From Micromonospora marina (GTDB taxonomy: Bacteria > Actinomycetota > Actinomycetes > Mycobacteriales > Micromonosporaceae): a stretch of 64,000 bases of DNA. Positions 16,551 through 24,623 of the stretch are shown here, piece by piece; positions within the stretch are counted from its first letter, which is position 1; every line of letters begins with the position of its first letter. Made by a program: the position numbers and the translations under genes. The notes below the pieces were generated by a model that saw only the letters and a list, made by a program, of their open reading frames with translations, did not search any database and was not told where the DNA came from. The stretch lies in the NCBI RefSeq assembly GCF_900091565.1, contig NZ_FMCV01000017.1, forward strand, positions 1-64,000, read 5' to 3'.

Positions 16551-16630
16551 AAGGAAGGGCCCCCTGTTAACGCCTGCGGTAGAGGAAGGGCCCCTTGTTA
16601 ACGCTGGGCGTTAACAAGGGGCCCTTCCTT
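16551..16630. repeat. 31-bp-period repeat cluster, copy A, with perfect 22-bp hairpin
   Basis: Three units. Two direct ones share TTAAC at 16567 and 16598 (period 31 bp) and a GGGCCCC core; the third, at 16608-16630, is inverted. The second and third units form a perfect 22-bp inverted repeat (16583-16604 with 16608-16629) around a 3-nt loop. It lies 11 nt after the stop of the NgcG-like gene and can act as its terminator. Relatives occur at 35273, 45348 and 58471. Confidence 0.9.
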
Positions 16631-16641
16631 GCATCCGGGGG

Positions 16642-17598
16642 TTATTTGCTGACGCCGGCGGTGAGGCCGGACTGCACCTGGCGCTGGAAGACGATGTACA
16701 CGATCAGCACCGGAAGCATCGCCATGGTGACGCCGGCGAACAGTCCGGACCAGTCGGACTTGTAGCCCTGGTTGACCGACAGCTCGATCAGCCCCTGGGC
16801 GATCACCTGGTTCTTCGGCTCGCCGGAGACCGACTGCATGAGCAGCGTCGGCAGGTACCACTGGTTCCACTGGCCGAGCACGTTGAAGATGCCGATGCTG
16901 ATCAGGCCCGGCTTGGCCATCGGCAGCATCACACTGAAGAACGTGCGGGTGTGCGAGGCACCGTCGACCTGGGCGGCCTCGGCGATCGAGTCGGGCAGCG
17001 TCCGGAAGAACGAGTGCATGAAGAAGATCGTGAACGACAGCGACCAGGCCACGTAGACCAGGATCAGCATGAGGTGCTTGTTCGGGCCGAGCAGCGGGAG
17101 GCTCACCCCGGTGTTGTAGACGCCCTTGAACAGCGGTACCGCGGCCAGGTAGATCGGCAGCGTCAGCCCGGACAGGAACATCCAGTAGATCAGGCGGTTG
17201 CCGCGGAACTCGTAGCGCGCCAGGGCGTACGCGGCCATCGAGCCCAGCAGCATCGTCAGCGTCACGCTGAACACGAGCACGAGCAGCGTGTTCAGGAAGA
17301 AGCTGTCGATCCCGGCGGTCCAGGCGCGGGCGAAGTTGTCCCACTGCAAGGCGTCGGGGAGCAGCGACAGCGGCTCGCGGATCACCTCGGAGTCGGTCTT
17401 GAGCGCCGACATCACCACCCACAGCAGCGGGTAGACCACCATGATCGCCCAGACCGCGAGGAACAGGTGTGAGAAGCCGTTGAAGATCCGGCCGCCGAAG
17501 CCGTTGCCGACGTCCTTCGCGCTCCGATCCGTCGGCGGCCGGTCCGGCGGCGCCGTGTCGGACCGGGCCGGGCCGGAGGTGTGGGTCACCGTGCTCAT
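16642..17598 (-). CDS. ngcG: GlcNAc/chitobiose ABC transporter permease NgcG-like
   Basis: 318 aa, six helices, MalG type. A 40-residue polar N-tail precedes the first helix. The EAA loop reads SIAEAAQVDGASHTRTFFSVMLP. ATG 17598 is chosen because GAGGAGG lies 8 nt upstream; an in-frame ATG at 17631 lacks a site and overlaps the previous gene. Last gene of the operon, 13 bp after ngcF. TAA stop, then the copy A hairpin. Substrate assignment rests on the neighbouring NgcE-type binding protein. Confidence 0.88.
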   Translation of the reverse strand: MSTVTHTSGPARSDTAPPDRPPTDRSAKDVGNGFGGRIFNGFSHLFLAVWAIMVVYPLLWVVMSALKTDSEVIREPLSLLPDALQWDNFARAWTAGIDSFFLNTLLVLVFSVTLTMLLGSMAAYALARYEFRGNRLIYWMFLSGLTLPIYLAAVPLFKGVYNTGVSLPLLGPNKHLMLILVYVAWSLSFTIFFMHSFFRTLPDSIAEAAQVDGASHTRTFFSVMLPMAKPGLISIGIFNVLGQWNQWYLPTLLMQSVSGEPKNQVIAQGLIELSVNQGYKSDWSGLFAGVTMAMLPVLIVYIVFQRQVQSGLTAGVSK

Positions 17599-17611
17599 CG
17601 TCCAGACCTCC

Positions 17612-18553
17612 TCAGAACTCGATCCGCTCACGGCGGGTGATCCTCAGCTGGAGCGCGGCCAGCAGGATGGTGAAGATGGCCAGCGCGACGGCGATCGCGC
17701 AGGCGTAACCGAACTGGCCCTTCTGGAAGGCGTTGAACTGGATCACCGAGGCGAAGATCTCGCTGGCGTGGTTCGGTCCGCCCTGACTCGGCGTCATGAC
17801 GAAGACCAGCGCGTACATGTCCAGCGCGATGAAGCCCAGATAGACCCAGGCGACCGAGACGCTGTCCCGCAGCAGCGGCAGGGTCACCTTGAAGAACGTG
17901 TGGAACCGGCCCGCGCCGTCGAGGATCGCGGCCTCGTAGATGTCCTTCGGGATCGACTGCATCGCGGCGGAGAACAGCACCATGTAGAAACCGGCGCCGC
18001 TCCACACCGCGATGAACAGCAGCCACCAGAGCACCGCCGGCACGCCGAGGAACGGCTCCGGGTCGGCGGTGAAGGCGATCGGGTTGTCCGCGTCGACCAG
18101 CCCGATCTTGATGAGCAGGCCGTTGATCAGGCCCTGCCCGTCGGTGCGGTAGATCTGCTGCCACATGACGGCGATGACCACCAGCGACAGCACCTGCGGG
18201 AAGAAGAAGATGACCTTGTACATCCCGGAGCCGAACACCCCGCGGATGCCGGCCCTGTCCTCGCGTCCGCCCACGTTGAGCAGGAACGCGAGGAACAGGG
18301 CCAGCGCGATCGTGAACAGCGGCACGGTGACCAGGAAGAACACGTTGTGCCAGAACGCCTTCCGGATCAGCTCGTCGGAGAACAGCCGGACGTAGTTGTC
18401 CAGCCCGACGAAGCGCTGGGAATCGGAGTACCCGCCCCAGTCGGTCAGCGAGTATCCCGCCGCCTGGGCGAACGGCCACACCACGTAGAACAGGTACAGC
18501 GCGACGGGCAGGGCCAGGAAGCCCGTGACGAAACGCGCGACTCCGTGCCGCAT
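17612..18553 (-). CDS. ngcF: GlcNAc/chitobiose ABC transporter permease NgcF-like
   Basis: 313 aa, MalF type with six helices; MRHGVARFVTGFLALPVALY is the first. The EAA loop reads DIYEAAILDGAGRFHTFFKVTLP. ATG 18553 has GAGGAAG at proper distance; GTG 18562 would sit directly on that site. Lies 22 bp downstream of ngcE. Pairs with NgcG; the ATPase is not encoded here and is presumably an MsiK-type protein. Confidence 0.88.
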   Translation of the reverse strand: MRHGVARFVTGFLALPVALYLFYVVWPFAQAAGYSLTDWGGYSDSQRFVGLDNYVRLFSDELIRKAFWHNVFFLVTVPLFTIALALFLAFLLNVGGREDRAGIRGVFGSGMYKVIFFFPQVLSLVVIAVMWQQIYRTDGQGLINGLLIKIGLVDADNPIAFTADPEPFLGVPAVLWWLLFIAVWSGAGFYMVLFSAAMQSIPKDIYEAAILDGAGRFHTFFKVTLPLLRDSVSVAWVYLGFIALDMYALVFVMTPSQGGPNHASEIFASVIQFNAFQKGQFGYACAIAVALAIFTILLAALQLRITRRERIEF

Positions 18554-18575
18554 TGGACTCACTTCCTCGCGGTGA

Positions 18576-19988
18576 TCAGGCGGTGCGGGTCTGCTTCTTG
18601 ATCGACGAGTCCTTGGCGACCTTGTCGGCGGCCGCCTGCATCTTGTCGACGAACTGCTGCGCGGTCAGGCGGCCGGCCATCAGCTCCTCGGAGAGGTTCT
18701 GGCTCTCCTTGTCCAGGTCGGCGTAGAAGTCCGGGAACTTCACCGAGATCAGGTCCGAGCTGCCGTTCTTCATCAGCGAGTTCGCCGACGCCAGCGCGCT
18801 GTCCTGGACGTTGTCACCGGAGCCCTTGGTGGAGGCCAGCGACTTGGTCAGCTCGGCGAACTTCGCCGAACCGGCCTTGGACAGGATGGCCCGCAGGAAC
18901 TCCTTCGCGGCCTCCTTGTTCGGCGCCTTGCTCGGCACCACGAAGCCCTCGCCGGAGGAGGCGAAGACGTCCTTGGCCGCCTTGTCCCCGCTCTTGCTCC
19001 AGTAGTCGGAGATGGTCATCTCGAAGCCCGGCGGGATGGTCGCGGCCATCTCGTTCTTCAGCCAGGTACCGACCTGGATGAAGGCCGCCTTGCCGTCCAG
19101 GAACGCCTGCTGCGACTGGGTGTGGTCGAGCTTGCCCGGCAGCAGCAGCCTGTCCTTGACCAGCTTCTCCCACGGCTCCAGCGCCGCGACGATGCCGTCG
19201 GCCTTCCAGGCACCGTCCTTCAGGTTGTCGATGTCGACGACGGCCTGCTTGCCGACCGCCTTCCAGATGCTGGCGAACAGCGCCCAGCGCGGGTAGTAGC
19301 CGTGCACCGCGTCGTGCACGTACGGCGCCATGCCCTTGGCCTTGATCTTCGGCGCGAGCGCGAAGAAATCGTCCCAGGTGGTCGGCGCCGTCCACCCCTC
19401 CTTGGAGAACAGCGCGGCGTTGTACCAGTTGCCCCAGACCGTGTACGCGACGTTGACCACGTAGAACTTGCCGTTCTGCGTACCGTCGGCGACGGTACCC
19501 GGCAGCAGGCTGTCGGCGACCGTCCCCTCGCTGTCCCAGGCCGGCGCGGTGAGCAGGTCGTCCAGCGACTCGATCGCGCCCTCGTTGATCAGCGTGCTGC
19601 GGTCCATCATGTCGGCGCCCGAGTTCATCACCAGGTCGCTCGGCTGCGTCGCCATCTTGGGCTGCTCTTCGGTCTTGATCTTCTGGGTCGAAGACATGTT
19701 GACCGTGACGTTCGGGTGCTTGGCGTTGAAGATGACCTTGTCTTCCTTGGCCCACTGGTCGCCCAGGCCACCGTTGAAGACGACCACCTTGACCGCGCTG
19801 CCGTCCTTGACGCCGAACGGGTTGTCCTTGCTCTTGGCCGCGCCGCCGCCGTCGGACTTGCTCGGCTCGCTGCCGGCGCACGCGCTCAGCAGACCCGCCG
19901 CCGGTGCGGCCAGCAGACCGGCCGCGGCGGCGCGCCGCAGCAGGGTCCGCCGGCTGACGTCGCCGAACTTCTCGGGGGAAACCGACAT
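18576..19988 (-). CDS. ngcE: GlcNAc/diacetylchitobiose-binding lipoprotein NgcE-like
   Basis: 470 aa. The N-terminus DVSRRTLLRRAAAAGLLAAP has a twin-arginine pair (13-14) and a lipobox LSAC with Cys37, as in Streptomyces NgcE. The rest is a family 1 solute-binding fold. AAGGAGAGA lies just before ATG 19988. By family knowledge NgcE binds GlcNAc and chitobiose; the adjacent SIS protein, RpiR regulator and GlcNAc-type kinase fit this. Follows the SIS gene by 23 bp in the same operon. Confidence 0.88.
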   Translation of the reverse strand: MSVSPEKFGDVSRRTLLRRAAAAGLLAAPAAGLLSACAGSEPSKSDGGGAAKSKDNPFGVKDGSAVKVVVFNGGLGDQWAKEDKVIFNAKHPNVTVNMSSTQKIKTEEQPKMATQPSDLVMNSGADMMDRSTLINEGAIESLDDLLTAPAWDSEGTVADSLLPGTVADGTQNGKFYVVNVAYTVWGNWYNAALFSKEGWTAPTTWDDFFALAPKIKAKGMAPYVHDAVHGYYPRWALFASIWKAVGKQAVVDIDNLKDGAWKADGIVAALEPWEKLVKDRLLLPGKLDHTQSQQAFLDGKAAFIQVGTWLKNEMAATIPPGFEMTISDYWSKSGDKAAKDVFASSGEGFVVPSKAPNKEAAKEFLRAILSKAGSAKFAELTKSLASTKGSGDNVQDSALASANSLMKNGSSDLISVKFPDFYADLDKESQNLSEELMAGRLTAQQFVDKMQAAADKVAKDSSIKKQTRTA

Positions 19989-20011
19989 CTTGTCTCTCCT
20001 TGTGGGTCGGG

Positions 20012-20761
20012 TCAGGCGGTCCGCCGGAGACGCCCGGCGTACCGCGACTCGAGGGCGAGGTTGTGCTCGTCCCCACCGGGGACGTTGGCGGAGAGGTAGA
20101 CAGGGGGTACCTCACCGGCCTGGTGGAACCGTCGTACGACCTCGGCGGTCAGCAGCTGCGCCAGCAGCGCCGCGGTGACCGACGAGACCGCACAGACCGC
20201 GCCGCCGCCCTCGAGCGGCAGCAGTGCGTCGCCGTACGGCGCGCCGTTGTCCAGCACGACGTCGGCGAGGTCGGCGAGCCGGTGCCCGGAGGGGTGCCGA
20301 GGAGCTACCCGGGCGGTGTGCTCGACCGAGGTGACCGCGATCAGCGGATGGCCGCCGCGCTTGACCAGCGTCGCCAGCTCGACCACCGAGCCGTTGATGC
20401 CGGACTGCGAGGCGACCACGAACACGTCCTCCGGCTGTGGCGCCGCCAGGGCGTAGAGCTGGTGCGCCACGGCCGGGTCGCGTTCCAGCTTCGGGTCGGC
20501 GAGCACGTCGCGGGGCGCGTCGCCGTGCAGCACGAGGTCGTGCAGGGAGAGCCGGTTGGCCGGGACCAGGCCGCCGGCCCGGGCGACCAGCTCGGCGGCG
20601 AACGCCTCCGAGTGGCCGGCGCCGAACGCCTGGAGGACGCCGCCCGCGCGCAGGCCGGAGGCGATCAGGTCGGCCGCCCGGTCCACCGCCACGGCCTGGC
20701 TGTCCACCAGCCGGTCGAGCACCGGGCGGACCGCGTCGGCGTACCGCTGGGCACTGATCAT
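20012..20761 (-). CDS. SIS-domain phosphosugar isomerase-like protein
   Basis: 249 aa. SIS fold with the phosphosugar loop FGAGHSEAFAAELVARAGG near residue 45 and VVASQSGINGSVVELATLVK near 120. It resembles actinobacterial 'sugar isomerase domain' proteins found with NgcEFG and related to MurQ/GmhA folds; I see no clear MurQ etherase signature. Its ATG overlaps the RpiR stop (ATGA). Probably acts on a phosphorylated amino sugar produced after NgcEFG uptake, or senses it; reaction unproven. Confidence 0.8.
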   Translation of the reverse strand: MISAQRYADAVRPVLDRLVDSQAVAVDRAADLIASGLRAGGVLQAFGAGHSEAFAAELVARAGGLVPANRLSLHDLVLHGDAPRDVLADPKLERDPAVAHQLYALAAPQPEDVFVVASQSGINGSVVELATLVKRGGHPLIAVTSVEHTARVAPRHPSGHRLADLADVVLDNGAPYGDALLPLEGGGAVCAVSSVTAALLAQLLTAEVVRRFHQAGEVPPVYLSANVPGGDEHNLALESRYAGRLRRTA

Positions 20762-21705
20762 GAGAGGGCCCCCTTGGCGGCCTTGTGCCCGTCGACGGCC
20801 TGGGCGGTACGCCGGAAGGCCGCGTGGGCGCGGTCGTGGGTGCGCTGCGCCACCGCGATGTAGAGCAGGTCGAGCACGACGAGCTGGGGGTGCCGGGCGG
20901 AGAGCGCGTCCGGCCGGAACGTGGTGGCCTGGCTGGCGGTGACCAGGACGATGTCGGCCAGCTCGGCCAGCGGCGAGCGGGGGAAGCCGGTCAGCGCGAC
21001 CGTGGTGGCCCCGCGGCTGCCGGCCTCGGCGAGCAGCTCGATCGTCTCCCGGGTCTGCCCGGTGTGCGAGATGCCGAGCGCGACGTCCCCGGCGCCGAGC
21101 AGCGCGGCGCTGGCCAGTCCCTCGTGCACGTCGCTCCAGGCCCACGCGGCGACGCCGATGCGGTGCAGGCTGAACTGCATCTCCTCGCCGACGAGCGCGC
21201 TGCCGCTGGCGCCGAAGATGTTCACCCGGCTGGCCCCGGCGATGGCGACCGCAGCCCGTTCCACCTCGGTCAGGTCCAGCAGCGCGGCGGTGTCGTGCAT
21301 GGCCCGCGTGTCGGCGGCCATGATCTGGTCGAGCACCCGGGACAGCGGGTCGCCGGGCTGGATTTCCCGTCCGATGTCGACGGTCCAGCCGGCCGAGCGG
21401 GCCCGCCCGGTCTCGGCGGCGATGCCGAGCCGCAGGTCCGCGTACCCTTCGAAGCCCATGGCCCGGCAGAACCGGGTGATGGTCGCCGGCGACGTGCCGC
21501 TGCGCTCGGCCAGCTCGACGATGGTCGCCCGGGCGGCTGCCTCCGGGTCGCTGAGCACGTGCTCGGCGACCCGGCGCAGCGCGCCGGTCAACTCCCCCGT
21601 ACCGGCCCGCACCCGGGCCAGCACCCCGTCGGCGCCCAGCCGGTCGGCCGGAACGGCATCGACCACCGCGGTCGCCGCGGAAGTCTCCACCTCGTGCTCG
21701 GCCAT
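20758..21705 (-). CDS. MurR/RpiR-family transcriptional regulator
   Basis: 315 aa. N-terminal HTH_6 domain (ATIVELAERSGTSPATITRFCRAMGFEGYADLR) then a SIS domain with NIFGASGSALVGEEMQFSL that binds a phosphosugar. First gene of the ngc operon and divergent from the BadF-type kinase, with 156 bp between the two starts, so it probably controls both directions in response to GlcNAc-6-P or a similar ligand. Candidate binding repeats lie at 21733-21805. Confidence 0.9.
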   Translation of the reverse strand: MAEHEVETSAATAVVDAVPADRLGADGVLARVRAGTGELTGALRRVAEHVLSDPEAAARATIVELAERSGTSPATITRFCRAMGFEGYADLRLGIAAETGRARSAGWTVDIGREIQPGDPLSRVLDQIMAADTRAMHDTAALLDLTEVERAAVAIAGASRVNIFGASGSALVGEEMQFSLHRIGVAAWAWSDVHEGLASAALLGAGDVALGISHTGQTRETIELLAEAGSRGATTVALTGFPRSPLAELADIVLVTASQATTFRPDALSARHPQLVVLDLLYIAVAQRTHDRAHAAFRRTAQAVDGHKAAKGALS

Positions 21706-21732
21706 CGGCGGAAGCCTTTCGGAAAGAGTGTT

Positions 21733-21805
21733 AACTGTTAGTGGTAAAAGTTCTTACTGAAGGCCCCTCCGTGTCAAGGGCATGGGCGAAGTTTTCAAAC
21801 TGTTA
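21733..21805. promoter_or_regulatory. Divergent regulatory region with repeated AACTGTTA boxes
   Basis: Identical 8-mers AACTGTTA lie at 21733-21740 and 21798-21805 (65 bp apart), the second overlapping the short palindrome AGTTTTCAAACT at 21790-21801. The stretch is markedly AT-richer than its surroundings. Position between the RpiR gene and the kinase makes these candidate RpiR operators; not a site I recognise from known systems. Confidence 0.45.
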
Positions 21806-21861
21806 CCTGGCGCACCGGCGCGATCTTGCGCCTGGCGACGCGGCCGACCAGCATGAGAACC

Positions 21862-22851
21862 ATGTCGGACACCGTCGTGCTCGGCCTCGATGTCGGGGGC
21901 ACGTCCACCCGCGCGACCGCGCTGAGCCTCGACGGCACGCGCCTGGGCGCCGGTCGGGCCGGCGGCGGCAACCCCACCAGCCACGGTGCCGAGCGGGCCG
22001 CCGCCGAGCTGCTCGCCGCCCTGCGCGCGGCGCTCGCCGACGTCGACCCGGGTCGGGTACGCACCGGCGTCATCGGCCTCGCCGGGGCCGGCCGCCTCCT
22101 GGCCGACCCGCACGGCCGCGACGCGTTCGACAGCGCGTGGGCGCAGGCGGGGCTGCGGTGCCCGTACGCGGTGCACGGCGACGCGCTCGTCGCCTACGCC
22201 TCCGGCACCGCCGCCCCGGACGGCACGGTGCTCGTCGCCGGCACCGGCGCGATCGCCGCCCAGGTACGCGACCTGCGGCTGGACCGCACCGCCGACGGCC
22301 ACGGCTGGCTGCTCGGCGACGCGGGCTCCGGGTTCTGGCTCGGCCGGGAGGCGGTCCGCCGGTTGCTGACCGACCTGGACCGCGCGGACACCCCCGGTGA
22401 GCTGGGACGCCTGGTGCTGGCGGAGCTGACCGGCACGACCGAGGTGCACGCTCGGCCGCGCGCCACCGCGGGAGCCGTGGTGCAGGCGGTGACGCGTCGG
22501 CAGCCGGTGGAACTGGCCCGGCTCGCCCCGCTCGTGGTGTCGGCGGCCCGCGAGGGGGAACCGACGGCAGTCGCGCTGATCGCCGAGGCCGCTGCGCTGC
22601 TGGCGGAGAGCGTCTGCCGCATCCGCCCGCCCGGCGCGACCGATCCGGTGGTGCTCGGCGGCGGGCTGCTCACCGGCGACACCCCGCTGGCCGGGGCGGT
22701 CCGCGCGGAACTGGCCGAACGGTGGCCGGGCGCACCGTTGCACGGCGCCGGAGACGGGGCGGCCGCCGCGGCCTGGCTGGCCGCCCGGGACCTGCCCGAG
22801 GTGACCGACCCGGCGGCCTTGCACGCCCGCCTGGTCCCCCCACCCACCTGA
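21862..22851 (+). CDS. N-acetylglucosamine kinase-like (BadF/BadG/BcrA ATPase family)
   Basis: 329 aa. Phosphate-1 motif LGLDVGGTSTRATAL at the N-terminus, VLVAGTGAIAAQV as phosphate-2, and GDAGSGFWLGREAVRRLL typical of eukaryote-like GlcNAc kinases, then an adenosine motif LGGGLL. ATG 21862 chosen; ATG 21853 (three codons earlier) is equally possible. Divergent from the RpiR-SIS-NgcEFG operon, giving uptake plus phosphorylation of GlcNAc in one locus. Stop followed by a strong hairpin at 22920. Confidence 0.86.
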   Translation: MSDTVVLGLDVGGTSTRATALSLDGTRLGAGRAGGGNPTSHGAERAAAELLAALRAALADVDPGRVRTGVIGLAGAGRLLADPHGRDAFDSAWAQAGLRCPYAVHGDALVAYASGTAAPDGTVLVAGTGAIAAQVRDLRLDRTADGHGWLLGDAGSGFWLGREAVRRLLTDLDRADTPGELGRLVLAELTGTTEVHARPRATAGAVVQAVTRRQPVELARLAPLVVSAAREGEPTAVALIAEAAALLAESVCRIRPPGATDPVVLGGGLLTGDTPLAGAVRAELAERWPGAPLHGAGDGAAAAAWLAARDLPEVTDPAALHARLVPPPT

Positions 22852-23205
22852 CCCGACCGCCGCGCCGCCCCGGCCGCGCCGCTCGCCCGCCCTGCGCAGT
22901 GCTGCGGCGCTCGGCCGTTGGGTGGAACGCCATGGGTGTCAGAACGCCGGTTTGACACCCATGACGTTCCACCCGCCGCTGCCGGGCGCTGTTGGCGTGC
23001 GCTCGGGCTCACCCCGGGTCAGCTCGACCCTTCCCACTGCCCCATGAGCAGCCCGGCGGCGGGGGTGGCCAGCAGACCAGCGGCGGTGAGCACCCTGTCG
23101 CCTGTCTTCACAAGACGCATTTCTAATGAAGAATTTCTACGACAGCGCGACGGGGACCACAAGACCTCTCGACCGATCCGTTATCCGTACCGGCCGGGTC
23201 GACGC
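22852..23205. other. Convergent intergenic region
   Basis: 354 bp between the convergent kinase and aminotransferase genes. It holds a large hairpin (22920-22974), a minus-strand 30-codon hydrophobic ORF without a ribosome site (23019-23111), and an AT-rich patch near 23110-23140. No convincing additional gene. Confidence 0.6.
22920..22974. terminator. 22-bp inverted repeat, bidirectional terminator candidate
   Basis: 22920-22941 pairs with 22953-22974 over an 11-nt loop with one mismatch. Located 68 bp after the kinase stop in a convergent intergenic region. The arms contain CATGGGTGTCA and TGACACCCATG. Could also be a dispersed palindromic repeat; only one copy in this window. Confidence 0.75.
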
Positions 23206-24501
23206 TCACGCCAGGATCGAGGCGCGGATCGCCTCGACCGTGATCGCCAGGCCCTCCCGGGCCTCGTCCTCGGTGAGCGTCAGCGGCGGGCCCATCCGGA
23301 TCACGTTGCCGTAGAGGCCGCCCCTGCCCACCAGCAGGCCACCGGCCCGGCACGCCTCGAAGACGCGGGTGGTCAGCGCCGCGTCCGGTTCCACGGTTCC
23401 CGGGTGGACGAACTCGACGGCGAGCATCAGGCCCTTGCCGCGTACCTCGGCGACCTGGTCCAGCCCGGCGGTGGCCGCGCGCAGGCCGTCGCCCAGGATC
23501 GCGCCGACCCGGGCGGCGTTGCCCTGGAGGTCGTGGTCGAGCAGGTAGTCGAGCACCGCGTTGCCGGCGGCGGTGGAGACCGGGTTGCCGCCGAACGTGG
23601 AGAAGCTGATCGCCGGCACCGACTCCAGCACCTCGGCCCGGCCGACCACCCCGGCCAGGGCGAAGCCGTTTCCGACGCCCTTGGCGAAGGTGAGCAGATC
23701 CGGCGTCACGCCGTGCGCCTGGTAGCCCCAGAAGTGCTCACCGGTACGGCCCCACCCGGTCTGCACCTCGTCGCTGATCAGCAGGATGCCGTGCTCGTCG
23801 AGCACCTTCTTCCAGGCGGCGAAGAGCCCGTCCGGGCCGTGCACGAAGCCACCCACGCCCTGCACCGGCTCGGCGATCAGGCAGGCCACGTCGCCGGCGG
23901 TCTGGGTGGCGAGCACCTCGCGCAGGTCCTCGACCGCCGCGTCGACCCGGTCGGCGGCGTCGAGCCGGGCCAGCAGCCCGCGCAGCCGTTCGCCGGAGTG
24001 CAGCCAGGCCACCTGCAACGGGTTGAGCGCGCTGGCCGACCAGCCGCGGTTGCCGGTGACCCCCATCGTCGCGTACGACCGGCCGTGATAGCTGTTGCGG
24101 ACCGCGAGGATCTGGTGTGAGCGCCGGTGGTTCGTGGCGACCAGCAGCGCGGCCTCGTTCGCCTCGGTGCCGGAGTTGGTGAAGAAGACGCGGGCGTCCG
24201 GAATGCCGGAGAGCCGGGCGACCCTCTCGGCCAGCTCGACCTGCCCGCGGATCAGGTAGAGCGTGGAGGTGTGCACGAGGCCCGTCCGCAGTTGCCGTTC
24301 GACCGCCTCCCGGATCTCCGGGATGTCGTGACCGACCATCGTGGTCAGCACCCCGCCGAAGAAGTCCAGATAGGTCCGGCCGGCCGCGTCGGTGACCCGG
24401 CGGCCGGAACCGGCGACCAGTTCCAGCGGTTCGGCGTAGTAGAGCGGCATCCAGGACGGGAGCACGGCCCGGTGCCGGGCCAGCAGGTCGTCGGAGGTCA
24501 T
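23206..24501 (-). CDS. Class III PLP-dependent aminotransferase
   Basis: 431 aa. Family features: FFTNSGTEANEAALLVA (PLP phosphate site), LISDEVQTGWGRTG with the cofactor-contacting Asp, and the Schiff-base Lys in LLTFAKGVGNGF. Similar to GabT, AGXT2 and ornithine-type transaminases, which move an amino group from a terminal amine or beta-alanine-like donor to a 2-oxo acid. ATG 24501 has GAAGGGTG upstream. Alone in its transcription unit, so the physiological amine is not deducible. Confidence 0.88.
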   Translation of the reverse strand: MTSDDLLARHRAVLPSWMPLYYAEPLELVAGSGRRVTDAAGRTYLDFFGGVLTTMVGHDIPEIREAVERQLRTGLVHTSTLYLIRGQVELAERVARLSGIPDARVFFTNSGTEANEAALLVATNHRRSHQILAVRNSYHGRSYATMGVTGNRGWSASALNPLQVAWLHSGERLRGLLARLDAADRVDAAVEDLREVLATQTAGDVACLIAEPVQGVGGFVHGPDGLFAAWKKVLDEHGILLISDEVQTGWGRTGEHFWGYQAHGVTPDLLTFAKGVGNGFALAGVVGRAEVLESVPAISFSTFGGNPVSTAAGNAVLDYLLDHDLQGNAARVGAILGDGLRAATAGLDQVAEVRGKGLMLAVEFVHPGTVEPDAALTTRVFEACRAGGLLVGRGGLYGNVIRMGPPLTLTEDEAREGLAITVEAIRASILA

Positions 24502-24623
24502 CGGCGCACCCTTCAGCGGAGGTGGATCCCCGCACGTTCCCACCACGGCCGGGGCGGGGACAAGACCCGCCGTGAGCCGCGTCCCGCCAGGTCCGGCCGG
24601 CGACCGGCGGTAACATCCGCCCC

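Noticed and set aside
16551..16630. CRISPR array interpretation of the 31-bp repeats
   Set aside because: Only two or three units per locus, no unique spacers of constant length beyond the repeat, and no cas genes.
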